A stretch of DNA of 64,000 bases from Albugo candida (Eukaryota > Oomycota > Peronosporomycetes > Albuginales), in NCBI GenBank assembly GCA_040437565.1, contig JBDOQK010000017.1:310001-374000 (forward strand), given 5' to 3'. Below, in pieces: positions 43,900 to 55,804 of the stretch (positions are counted from its first letter, which is position 1; each line of letters starts with the position of its first letter). The notes under the pieces were generated by a model. The model did not search any database. It saw nothing but the letters and a program-made list of their open reading frames with translations, and was not told the DNA's origin. The translations under genes and the position numbers were made by a program.

Positions 43900-45720
43900 A
43901 AGGAGAATTGATGCTGCATGAATGGTTTGTGGATGGTGTCGTTCCGCTCGGACTAATTCGAAAGTATGAGCGAAGAAGGATCTGATCCTGAAAGTGGAAA
44001 ATGGTGACGAAGTGATTGCGGTGTAAATTCACAAATGGTGGCGGAAATACTGTGAGGAAGTGATTCAACGAGAATTGGCAGCACTGAAGATTCAAAAACG
44101 GGGGAGAAGCCTGTATGGACAAGGGATTTGATTGCAAGTGGCCGCATTGATGATACATAACGGTAGCAGAACCATCGTGAGGAAATGAATCGATAGAATG
44201 GAGGATCCGAAATCATGGTAAAAGCGTTGTGAGCAAGTGACCCAATCGAATTTGGCCCGGTTGAGACTTCAGAAAAATCGAAGGAAGCGGTGTGAAGAAG
44301 AAACTCGATGCAAAATGCGTCGCGTTCGATTCACAGGAATTGAGTGAATGTTCAGAAGAAAAATTGGGAAATGGTACGATATCATTTGACTGGAAAAATG
44401 ACACTAAAACGGTTTCAAAAGTGTGTTACACGATGGAAAAAACGGAAAATCGTTCGGGAAATACATTGTTGACAATCTGCGAATGCGACTCAAATCGCCT
44501 TACACCGCCAACAAGTTTTCAGCAAAGTTGGAATCGCATTCTAAGTGTACAAAATCAGATTTTTTTGCACGCATTGCACTTTTGTGCCTTCGAATTACTT
44601 TCGCAGAGATGCTCATTGCAAACTGGATACAATATTCTCATCGCAAGCAAGTCAAATTGGAAGGAATATCGTACGAACGTGAGTTAATTGCCCAATGGCT
44701 AAAATCCGACGGAAGCAGAGATTGTCATGCTGGAAAATTAATTAATGGATTCTCACACAATGCGTGTGGAACGCTCGATATGGCACAGAAGCGGTGTAGA
44801 TCACCGCTCGATTTTCGATTAAATGAATACTTTTTGGGAGGAGTGTCGCGCACATGAGGCAATCAGACGGAATTGAATGCACTTCCGACTGAATCGGACA
44901 ATTTGGATTAAAATTGAGACGCGACGCGCTGCCGATATATTGCAAAACAGAATGAATGCTGCTGTACAACCTGAACATTGCTGGAAGCGTTATGTGCGTA
45001 TATAAGTGGAAGGCGCGGAAAATCAAGTGAATACGGCGGTTACCATGCAAGCAATTTGGCTTGAATACGCTGTTAAAAAGCAGCGAGCTGGTGCAGCAAT
45101 TTTGGAAACGTGTGTGTGCTGCAGGGTCATCAGAACTGAACGCGCGTTTGGTAACTAGTCTACACATCAATTTTTCAATACAAAAACTCCTGGATGTGGC
45201 CTGGTATCTCTCCATTATACAATGTACACGCGATACTCATATGAGTGCTTTGATGCGTGCTTGAACGAGAAATGTGTCAAGATGCTTTTTTCGACAATTA
45301 GAAGTTTTCATCAAATTAAGACCGTATGAAGGAAAGGAGGACGTGTGGTATGATCAATCCCAAATGTCTTTTTGAACTGGCGACTGAATTGATGGCGTCT
45401 TAGATGAAGGCTTTGGCGACAGCGAAGAATGATCAGAGCGTGGGGAAATTTGTGTGCATGTAGAAACACGATGTGCAGCACGTTGTCACTCGTTTGAGAA
45501 TAAAGTTGTCGCGTGGGTCATTACTGTATCGGTAGAACGGTGGAAAGAAGAAGAACATTCAAGAAAGTATGATAAATTCATTGTCGCGGAAAGCGCATAC
45601 TCTGATCCTGCAAAGCGTGAATCAAATATTGTAAAGCTTGGAAGTGTATAACCAATGAATGGTTGCCTAAGTATGATGGTGTCAAGCAAATGCAAAGCAA
45701 AATAGCTGCCACCAGCCAAA
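43900..45720 (+). pseudogene. Decayed IQ-motif repeat protein
   Basis: Plus-strand frames repeatedly encode IQ-like calmodulin-binding motifs: A-A-L-K-I-Q-K-R-G-R near 44070; A-V-T-M-Q-A-I-W followed by Y-A-V-K-K-Q-R-A-G-A-A-I-L near 45040-45105; and W-W-R-K-Y at 44040. The motif is broken by several stops and frame changes every 100-300 bp; the longest open pieces are 44292-44687 and 44423-44857. IQ motifs spaced this way occur in myosins, ASPM-like and other calmodulin-binding proteins. No motor or calponin-homology domain is seen, so the parent family cannot be named. I infer a dead host gene. Confidence 0.55.
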
Positions 45721-45835
45721 TAAATTAATCACACGATTGACTTGCTTCGGGATGAAATTTCTACGGAAGACATTATGCTCTGTCTCAGCTAAGAGTCTTC
45801 TTGAGCAAAGGCTTGACAATCGCCCAATTTGAATC

Positions 45836-47781
45836 AATTAGGCTCAGCAGAGAAATACTGACAGCCATTGATGATAATTTCCGAACCCACGCTACGTGAA
45901 AAGGATGCAGAAAGTACAAGACTGTTTAATCCTCTTGATACCCAACATTCCGTAACATGGGTCATAGTTAAAATATTTGTTTACAATTTTCAAAATGCCA
46001 TTCACCTATCTATCTGTTTTCATCCAATTCTTTATTTATCAAGATGCTTAAATCATTCGATGCGCATACATTGTTCTCTCAGTTCCGTCTTCTTAGTATT
46101 TCAATAATATCTCTGGTGATATTCCCACAAAATGGTATCTCTGGTACATTGTCTTTATGATTTCAGTGGCAGGTATAAGTAATGTTTGAGCTAGTTTTTT
46201 TCTAAGCCTAAAAAAACACACTTCGTACATTGAATCACGGCCTTGGGTCTTGAGTACAAAAAATGTACGTATATATGGTGGGCATCTGATGACGATGATC
46301 CCATAAATCTGACACTCAACAGAAAGGATCGATGGGGTATGTATTTTTTGGAAAACATGAGGGACAAGCGATTTTTTCGCGAATAAACCGCATTTAACTA
46401 TCGAGCAGAAAACCTCCAGATCCAAAGGAGCAATTTTTATACCATTTAAGCACTGTCTCGTGGTGTTGTACTCTACCATTTACATCATAATTTGGAAAAT
46501 TGCAGAGTAAAGATGCTGGTGAGAATATTTCAGCTGAAACAATCTTCTGTGCAGAATCAAATAACAGATAACCACAGCATCTACAAACTTTAGGGCTGTC
46601 CACTCTGCATGTTATAGATAAATGACGTCAACTGTTCTTATGACTACAAAATAGCGGAGGATACCAATCAGATATAAAGGTCACGTTCTTATGCTTTCTT
46701 ACGTATTATAGGTTGTTGTGCTGTAGTAAGTGTCAAATACTGTCAGGAAAAACAGTATNNNNNNNNNNNNNNNNNNNNNNNNNNNNNNNNNNNNNNNNNN
46801 NNNNNNNNNNNNNNNNNNNNNNNNNNNNNNNNNNNNNNNNNNNNNNNNNNNNNNNNNNAATTAGGCTCAGCAGAGAAATACTGACAGCCATTGATGATAA
46901 TTTCCGAACCCACGCTACGTGAAAAGGATGCAGAAAGTACAAGACTGTTTAATCCTCTTGATACCCAACATTCCGTAACATGGGTCATAGTTAAAATATT
47001 TGTTTACAATTTTCAAAATGCCATTCACCTATCTATCTGTTTTCATCCAATTCTTTATTTATCAAGATGCTTAAATCATTCGATGCGCATACATTGTTCT
47101 CTCAGTTCCGTCTTCTTAGTATTTCAATAATATCTCTGGTGATATTCCCACAAAATGGTATCTCTGGTACATTGTCTTTATGATTTCAGTGGCAGGTATA
47201 AGTAATGTTTGAGCTAGTTTTTTTCTAAGCCTAAAAAAACACACTTCGTACATTGAATCACGGCCTTGGGTCTTGAGTACAAAAAATGTACGTATATATG
47301 GTGGGCATCTGATGACGATGATCCCATAAATCTGACACTCAACAGAAAGGATCGATGGGGTATGTATTTTTTGGAAAACATGAGGGACAAGCGATTTTTT
47401 CGCGAATAAACCGCATTTAACTATCGAGCAGAAAACCTCCAGATCCAAAGGAGCAATTTTTATACCATTTAAGCACTGTCTCGTGGTGTTGTACTCTACC
47501 ATTTACATCATAATTTGGAAAATTGCAGAGTAAAGATGCTGGTGAGAATATTTCAGCTGAAACAATCTTCTGTGCAGAATCAAATAACAGATAACCACAG
47601 CATCTACAAACTTTAGGGCTGTCCACTCTGCATGTTATAGATAAATGACGTCAACTGTTCTTATGACTACAAAATAGCGGAGGATACCAATCAGATATAA
47701 AGGTCACGTTCTTATGCTTTCTTACGTATTATAGGTTGTTGTGCTGTAGTAAGTGTCAAATACTGTCAGGAAAAACAGTAT
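45836..47781. other. Overlap duplication across a 100-N gap (923 bp)
   Basis: 45836-46758 and 46859-47781 appear identical by eye, with exactly 100 N between. This mimics a pair of long terminal repeats but has no internal region, so an unmerged contig overlap is the better reading. Confidence 0.85.
47116..47626 (-). other. Cysteine-containing decayed ORF pair
   Basis: Two overlapping minus-strand frames (47626-47417, 69 codons; 47502-47116, 128 codons) look like parts of one protein. The first starts with C-R-C-C-G-Y-L-L-F-D-S-A and has N-G-R-V near its middle. A related C-L-R-C-G-E-M-I-F appears at 52735-53037 on the minus strand. A distant likeness to the CULT zinc-binding fold is possible but not convincing. 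The same pair appears at 46093-46603 through the overlap duplication. Confidence 0.3.
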
Positions 47782-49440
47782 CAAACAAAACCTCAGCATG
47801 TAGACACATGGCTCGCTTTCGAGGAACTTTTTGAGAATTTCAGAGAAAAGCCATTGAGAAAAAATATAACACACTTACAAACACCAGAATGCGTCAGAGC
47901 GATTCAGTCCCAATTTTTTCTAGCTCAGTTCTCGCATACCATTATCAGAGCAGGAGTTGCGAAGACTTTGACCCTTTTGATTTTCTGGAATCTAAAGAAG
48001 GTCAGTGGTGAAGCTACTTTATTTCCGATTCCAGAAGAAAAAAACAAATGAACACGTACGATTTTCATTTTTTGACAAAACGTATATTGGCGTCATGGTT
48101 TTTCACGCTCGTATTTCAACAATTCGAAGCGAAGATTCTGTATGCTTTATAGTATATTCAAAAGAAGTTCAAACAAGTGGTTTGTATTACATGAAAGTCC
48201 ACCTGGCAAGGGTCCAGAGCGTGCAACAAACATCTGCATGAGGTTGAGTTGACGGTATGCTACTTATGTATAGAGAATAGAGGCACCAGTGTTCTTTGCA
48301 TCCTACTTTTGAATTCTTTTGATCTTCATACATATACAATTCAATCAACTCGCGTACGAAGTCATACATATGAATCGAAAGTCTAGTTTCATGTTCAAGA
48401 AAGTAGAAGATTCTAGAAATATATGATATTCAACTAGAAATGTAGACAAATTGGCATCGCTTGTAATAAAACCATCCTACACAATATCCTCTTCTTCTAA
48501 ATCAAATGCTACTATCTGTTTGTGTGCTCAAGCATGAGTCTGTACCCTAAACCCAGCTAGGTGAAAGTGAGTTACCCTATACAGAATGATTATCTTGCAC
48601 AATAAGGCGGATCGACTTCTGCAAACTCCCATTAGAAGCCGTACCTAAAACCATCTAGGCGTGTGTTTTCTCAGTCAAATAACCGTGTAAAATACGATCA
48701 TTTTACGTGTCTGTTTCTACATATGTATATATATGCATTTCAGTTATGTAAGCGGATGAATCTACTCAGGAATGGGAGGGGAGAGTTGACCGCTGCCATT
48801 TTCTTTAAAATAATGTCAATTCATCAGCTTTTTACCCAGTCGTACGATGATTTAGCGTTGTTCAAATGTAGTTCTTTTCAGGGCTTCTATAATCTATCCA
48901 GTATGGTCAATATGCGGACCTCTTGTCATGTCATGGACTTGTCAGCAGATGTCACAACAGGTCAAAATCTCTAGACCGTGATCTGTTTTGAAAGTTGAGA
49001 ACAAGAAAATATCTTTTTATTGTTGGACGATGGCTACTAATCGCATTCAATATCCACAGAATTATTTTGAATCAATGTTTTGTACTACGGCACAAAGGAT
49101 CGGTTAACGAACACAACAAATGATATCGAGTTTGCTTTAAGAACAGAATTAGCATGCGAGGAGTAGAGACGATTGGCTAAGATATTCACAAGACATCCAA
49201 ACCACGAAGAGAGACGGTATATCTAGTGTTAAGATTATGCAAGTCAAAAACTGTGATTAATGCTAAAAGCAGTAAACGTCAAAGTGAAAAACGGTATTTT
49301 ATTTAACGTTGTGAAAGATGTAAATTTCATTTGCTTCGTGAGAGAAAAGAAAGAAATGATTTCGTCGTCTTCAGTGTATTTTTATATGGATTGCACACTC
49401 GGAACGATATTACACCAAGTCGCGGGCCATCCAGTTTGCT
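47782..49440. other. Gene-poor stretch
   Basis: Frames of 60-103 codons (for example 48005-48241 and 48663-48974, plus strand) have no recognisable domain. The first 450 bp read like decayed coding sequence on the plus strand; the rest appears non-coding. Confidence 0.4.
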
Positions 49441-49449
49441 AACGAGATC

Positions 49450-51240
49450 ACGTAGAACGGTCATAACTCACTATACTGGTCTTCGGTACGATCAATGGCA
49501 ACCGTCGCCGTAGCTTCCTGTTCAATTTGTAGCTCCGCAATCCGTCTTTTCGGTACCTATGTAGGTCTAGTACATTTAAGTCAACGCTACCGCACTGACG
49601 GTGTCCAAAAAAAGGAAACGACCACGCATCTAGCGGACCAGATACACCAGATCTTTCGCGAGTTCGCCCGTTCAAGGAGAAACACATTAGCATTTATGAA
49701 GATTTGCCTGGCTGCCATCGATGTACGATGGGGTGGTCGCGGGTCCAAGCAAAGGGCGAACAGGTTTCGTGGCGTAATTTCGTAGTCCGCAACCCCGTAA
49801 CGCTCGTGGTGCTGTGCGTGTGTGGTACATCGGCATCACCTCGCGCTGGTGTTGTTCCACCGACCGCAGCTACGTGCCACTCGCCGTAAAGTTGGCGTAG
49901 CAGAGCGCGCACATATCGTACGACTACTCGAACAACGACGAGTGGCCAATCACATTCTCGCCAATGTAGTCGTCGACTTGCTCCTCCAGAGTCGTGATGC
50001 CCCCATTACCTTCGTCACTGCTGTCTGCCGCGGCGCCTGTAAGCCGGTATGCGCTCGTGATATGCGACGAGAGGTCTTAACTCATCTCGTCGCAGAGATA
50101 GCGCTACGGGTCGTCGCGGCAATCTTGTTGCTGCGCCCAATGCTTCAGCGACTCGGATTCTCGCTTCTGTCGGATTTGGTGCGAGTCAATGTGCACCACT
50201 TGCTGTCCAAGTTCGTGGTGTTGCGGCAGTTCCTGCTAGAGAATAAGAATTTGAACACAAGTCGCATGCTGGATTTGGCAAGTGGCAGCCGAGCAGTGCG
50301 CTGTTCGTGATTCCCATCACGAAGTGGTCAAATATGGCAAGCTGCTCGTGGCTCATGCGCGGCATATGACGATACAACAGCAGCAAGTCGGTCAGGAAAA
50401 CGTTTTTATCGTTGACGTGTTATGGACCCAACTTTAGCCAGTACAAGGTTGAGCCTATGCGAACGACGATGCCGTCTCCGTAACCACTATTTGCAACCTG
50501 GGCGCATCCAATGTACTTGTTTCTCCTTCGCGGTTCTCAATGAAATCCTCCGCCTCTGGGTAGAGGTCATAANNNNNNNNNNNNNNNNNNNNNNNNNNNN
50601 NNNNNNNNNNNNNNNNNNNNNNNNNNNNNNNNNNNNNNNNNNNNNNNNNNNNNNNNNNNNNNNNNNNNNNNNACATCTGGTCGAGCAACTCGCCAGCGAT
50701 CTGAAATCGTGACGGTACATCGTTTTCATCATCGAACATGGCGCAAAAAAGCTTGTTCTCAACGACACGAAAAGCTACTCCAGTCGCAATAATGACTATC
50801 GCTACTACCAAGTGTCGCTCTGCGCGTGTGCGATTCTTGATTGCGAGGGTGCGAGGGCTGCGACAAATAGACTTGCTTGAGGTCTGGAAGAGACGGTTAG
50901 TGTTGGATCGGGAGGAAGGGCTCTGAGCGTGTGAATGGCGGCGGCTGGACGGCGTTTGGTTCTACATCCTACTCTTTACGAGGCGCCTTATCGCTTTCTC
51001 CTTCTCCATTTACTTGTAGAGTGCAATCCACTTTTTCTTGTTTTTTTTTTTATGTTCGCTAGTCCAGAGTAGAGGGTCGCATGGGGGAGCATGTTACGCG
51101 ACTGAGCGTTGACGATGAGTATTGAACAAAACTTGCACTTCACGTTAGGCTGACCTCTACCTTGTCTAATTGCAACGACTTCTTCGTATAGTGACCACAT
51201 ATCGCCTCTGGGTCGCCCCATGGTAAATGTCTAGCACGTG
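49450..51240 (-). mobile_element. hAT-family transposon relic
   Basis: This GC-rich island stands out from AT-rich flanks. On the minus strand a BED-type zinc finger lies at 51221-50988 (G-R-P-R-G-D-M-W then C-K-F-C). Next come the hAT core words A-T-G-V-A-F-R-V-V-E-N and P-S-R-F-Q-I-A-G-E-L-L-D-Q-M at 50811-50673. A 100-N gap (50573-50672) interrupts the core. Decayed transposase-like sequence in several frames continues to about 49450. Multiple stops make it inactive. I did not find its inverted ends or an 8-bp target duplication. Confidence 0.65.
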
Positions 51241-51399
51241 CCAGATAAATACGAGCGTGCGGCCGCCGAGACCAACACGAACGCGGTCTCCGGCAAGCAG
51301 AGAAAAAATGACACAATCTGAGATTTTTCTTCCCATTGTGATTACTGATTTGTAATTCACGCGTCAAAAACATTTCAAAAACTGTTAGAAGCAATTATT

Positions 51400-54300
51400 A
51401 AAGCTGTGTGAATTTAACACGATGTGAAAAACTCTCAGCTCTAGTTAGATCACGTCTGGCATTATTTATTACACGATACAGTCTCATTGAGGCTACTCAT
51501 AATCTTATTCTCGTAATCCCCCATCTTTCAGAAACAAAGAGCAAAGTACCGAAAGGTAACGAGTCAACAAGATTTTCATATTCCTCCACATCGCGATTTC
51601 TCTCTACTCACATAATATGCTGCATAGGTAACCGTATAATTCGTTTTTTATGCCAAAGTGAATAGACATGGATGATTAACTACATACACTAACCGTTTGT
51701 TCAGAAATCCGTTGAACCATTCAGGTCTTACTTGATTGACATTGATCCGTTTTTGTTGCGTCAAGCATTCAACTTACTACGGCTAGTGATTTTTTGGAAA
51801 CTTTTCATTTAACTTCTTGGTAGATGTTGGTTAGCCTTGAACCTTTGAGTCAAATAGCCAATGATTGATACGTTCATGCTGGATGTGTCTATACTACTAG
51901 TATTAGACAATGTTATTCTTGACGAAGTCTAGTATATCGTACATAATGAAGTTAGATACAGAGCATATTTATACGAACACCTGTTACTGTTGATGACGTT
52001 CGTTGTTATCGCCAGTACTTACAAATATTGCATATCTCATCTCATACAGGGCACATGTATTAACGCAGCTACTCAAGTCTTGAGAATGGATTTCATCATA
52101 AACAAGTAGCGCACGTTCTTTTTTGTCGCCAATACGGATGCGATGGCGATACTATTTGAATGTTCTTTTTTTTAAACTTATCGCTTGAACTCCATGTAGC
52201 GGCGCAGCAATTTGTCTGGACCGTTTGTAATCATCAGTTGTTTCATCAATATTTGGCAATTCCGACAATTACAGCATTTCGACCACATGAATACGTTCTG
52301 TGTGCACGATTGTTATTTGGGTGTAGTGCTCCGATCAAAAGGAACGCATTAAAGCTCTATTCCAGACAAGGAAAACGCCATATAGTCAGCCCTTATGAGA
52401 ATGATGACTTTGGAGAGTCTGCTAGTCTTATCTTTGTCGTATACATGCCTTCAGAACAGGTCAAATCTAACTGAGAAAAGAAAGAGTTCGTGTCCACCAT
52501 GCGGTAGACATTTGCAGAAGTACGGATTACCCAGGACTAGGATATAAGTTACAATTGCACTACTACTTGCTGAAACCGTCCAGTGTTAATGATTGCCAAG
52601 TTCATGAGTAATTACCGAATGAGAATTGATTTTCGTTCTGGAACACTCTAATCAGTTTTTTTTGCTCGAAACGCAATCCACAAAAGTAGCGAATGTGCGC
52701 ACTCAAAGTGCTCTCCCTCATCGAAATGATATAATTATGGGAATTGCCAATTCCTCACTAATGATATTTCGAGAGATGATTCATCGTTTGAGCTAGATTC
52801 AACGCTTAACGAGAAAGAACTTTTTTTCTTCAGCATGAAGATCATCTCACCACATCTAAGACACATTATTCGTTTACCTAGCACTAGCTTCTCTTGTTTT
52901 TTCGCTTGGATGAAATAAGAAGTGTTTACTCTTATCGTTACCATAGAGCCTACCATGTGGAGCAATACTAGAAGATATCTGAAGGTATAGGGATAAAATG
53001 CATCAGGAACCTCAATCCGCTGACTCACATTGATCACAATTCGAATAATTGCATGATATCAAAGTACTCCTCACGCGATATATCCCGGTATTGAAGTCGT
53101 CGTATCAAGATGGTATCTTCAAATGCCTCAGCCAAAACCACGAGGACAGACTTTTTTCAAGCTACGGAGAGTATGTGGCGACGCATTCAGAAAGTAAGCA
53201 ATTCACTTGATTGACACAAAGGAATACCACATAGGAAAATAAACTCGAAAGGAGCGCTGCCTAATTCTGGAAATGAAAGATTTGTCATAGCATTTAGTTC
53301 GGTGCTCAAGAATTCAGTAGAAAATGGTGATTGCAATGCGGATTAACTATAGGCAAGCGTGAACTGTAATACTGATATAACGTCGTATATCTTTACTTTC
53401 CACCATGAATCCTGCTTCCAGACAAATTTGAGGTCTACTAATACCGCACGTAGAAATGTTTGACAGTATGGTTGCCGCTGTGGTTGAAGAATCACTATCA
53501 TAAGTGAAAGTCGCGATAACCAAAATAGGGTCATAATGATTCTGCGCGTTATCCTCTTAAAGTCGCCAATAGCGTGACGAATACAATTCCAACACGCATT
53601 TACCTGTTTGAATCTACTTTAGTACACGTGAAGAAAAAAATTAAACCTCTTTGCAGACATCACGACTATCTTGCTCACGATATCTCATATATAACTATCA
53701 AATACTACTTGGCACCGAAGTAATTATTAGGGGTCTAAGAAGTTTGTTCCTTCCTCCTCCAATATTACTTTGGCTAGATCGAGTTTGAATTTGGATACCG
53801 AAATGAGTATTCCTTAAGAAAAGAGTTCACACAGAATGAGCATTAACTACACTACAACGTTTGACATACGGTCGCCATCGCGCCCATCATCACAATTCGC
53901 GATCACAGCTGTCAATTGGGCCATCGAATACTGAATACTGAACTATCGTAATTCTCTCTCAAAAAGATACTCTCCATACACTATAAGGGCGTTTCAAATT
54001 TTCGATCGCAGAAAATTAATTCCACAGTTATGAAGTATATCGCTTTTTCAAGAATCGATATATGCTCCAGATGTAGCCTTATCACCTCACTTTTTCATTT
54101 GAATTTGATCCGCTCCCCGATATTTCTCATTTATCGAGACTATTTCGAATAAGGAAGTTAAATAGACAGAAGTTACAACAAACCACACTTTCTCGGACCA
54201 TACTGTCTATACATAATTACAAGTAGAAGAAGCCAATCCAATCCAACGAAACAAGCCTCTATAAATGCTTACATTCTACCGTTCCGAGAGTACACATACA

Positions 54301-55402
54301 ATGTTTATCTGGCACTTTTGAGATGGACGGATCAGAGAGCAAAAGTCACTGGGTCCGTGATTCCGTATCGTGTTACCTTATAACGTCGCTCATGAATGGT
54401 ACAACACATCATTCCATGAAGGAGTAAAATTATGATGAGCACGAGGTTTTCGTTTCTTCGTAATTCTGCCCTTCAGGACATCAAAAATATGTAGGAAGAC
54501 TGATGCACCTTGATTATAGCTCTAGAAAATTAGATTTTAGGAACGGTACCATGCTATGAAACGAACGTGGGAATAAAATATCGACCGCACACTATACACT
54601 CTGTTTTTCATTCTCCGATCAGTAGTGCAAGTGAAAAGTTAGAAAAGAGATTGATGCTTAAAAGGTCCGAGTGTCTTCACTGCTAATGATTTTCTCCTGC
54701 GTGCCAGTTTGGGTTGATATTTTCTGGAACCATTGTTTTTGCTTCTACCCGTTATCCGTAATTGGACATAAATATCTTCCTTTCTTAGCAGTAAATTACG
54801 GGACACGGGTATGATCGGCAGCGACTGATGCAGAAAGTGACAGGAGCTGAATGCCGTATATACCAAGCAGCCAATATTTAAGATAAGGATGAGCGTCAGC
54901 TGATGGCAAGTGTTGTTTTTGGAAAACGAACTCAATCTTCAACAGCAATTAGTGCATAGTATTTTTCCAATCATGCTTCCACCAGAATAGAGGCTTCATC
55001 ATGCCTATAAATGCTTGGCGAAAAAAACCAAAAAAGCACTTCTCTAGGCAAATGCTGTCAGCGATCATTGGATGCTTTATCGGTTACATCTGCCAGTATT
55101 TTCAAAGTTTTATCAAGGTACGCTGATGTAGACTATAGAATCACTCTTACTACAATAGAATCTGATCGATTGGAATGAACCAATACCGTGACAGGCAAGG
55201 GTTTTTAGACTATTATCTATATCGCAATTTTGTTTCCAACGCGTTGTCGAAACTGATGATCGGAGAGAGGCTATATACTGTGCGATAGATTAGAGCATTC
55301 TCATGTTATAGCTCTCTTTCTCAAACATTGAATTCAGATATGCATAACACTTGTTAAATTGACCAGTCACAATCGATCTGTCTATCATCCCCTTAAATTA
55401 CC
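51400..55402. other. Gene-poor AT-rich stretch
   Basis: Frames reach about 104 codons (52160-52474 plus; 52735-53037 minus, with a C-L-R-C-G pair; 54639-54935 minus). None has a start, splice or domain context that I can support. Likely old remnants and spacer in front of the secreted-protein locus. Confidence 0.4.
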
Positions 55403-55804
55403 ATGCGAAAATCAACATATTACGCATGTTTTCTTCTTACTTTGATGTCAACAAATAGTGCCGATCGAAATCAGTATAAGTCTGAAATATCTGGGATTCT
55501 TCATTTGGCCTCTATCAAGCATAATAGTGTCGCATCGTGCCATGAATGCATCGTGAGGGCAGTGGGCATCACACAGATTCGATTACTAAAGAGTGATTCA
55601 AAAAATAGAATATACTGGATCGAAGGGACTACTGACATCGACAGAGCGTTCGTATTCAATTGTAACCACGGGGACATTTGTACTATTTCAAAAGAATCAC
55701 TTAAATCATATATTCCAGACTATTACTTTATCACTGATCGTCTAAAAAGCACCACCGTAATGCATCGAAAGACAAAGAATTATGTCGAGACAAGTATTTT
55801 TTAG
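55403..55804 (+). CDS. Candidate secreted CHXC-motif protein (effector-like)
   Basis: A 133-residue frame with a 20-residue signal peptide (core Y-A-C-F-L-L-T-L, likely cut after T-N-S-A). The motif C-H-E-C lies at residues 46-49 with a Gly at 55. This is the CHXC (CX2CX5G) arrangement described for Albugo effectors: close behind the signal peptide with Gly six residues after the last Cys. A further Cys pair lies in F-N-C-N-H-G-D-I-C. Related sequence continues downstream, so the locus may be a longer gene with introns or an old broken one. Confidence 0.7.
   Translation: MRKSTYYACFLLTLMSTNSADRNQYKSEISGILHLASIKHNSVASCHECIVRAVGITQIRLLKSDSKNRIYWIEGTTDIDRAFVFNCNHGDICTISKESLKSYIPDYYFITDRLKSTTVMHRKTKNYVETSIF

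Noticed and set aside
45836-47781. Pair of 923-bp direct repeats resembling long terminal repeats
   Set aside because: They directly flank a 100-N gap with nothing between, and appear identical like the other gap-flanking pairs. There is no primer-binding site, polypurine tract or retroelement gene. An assembly overlap explains it better.
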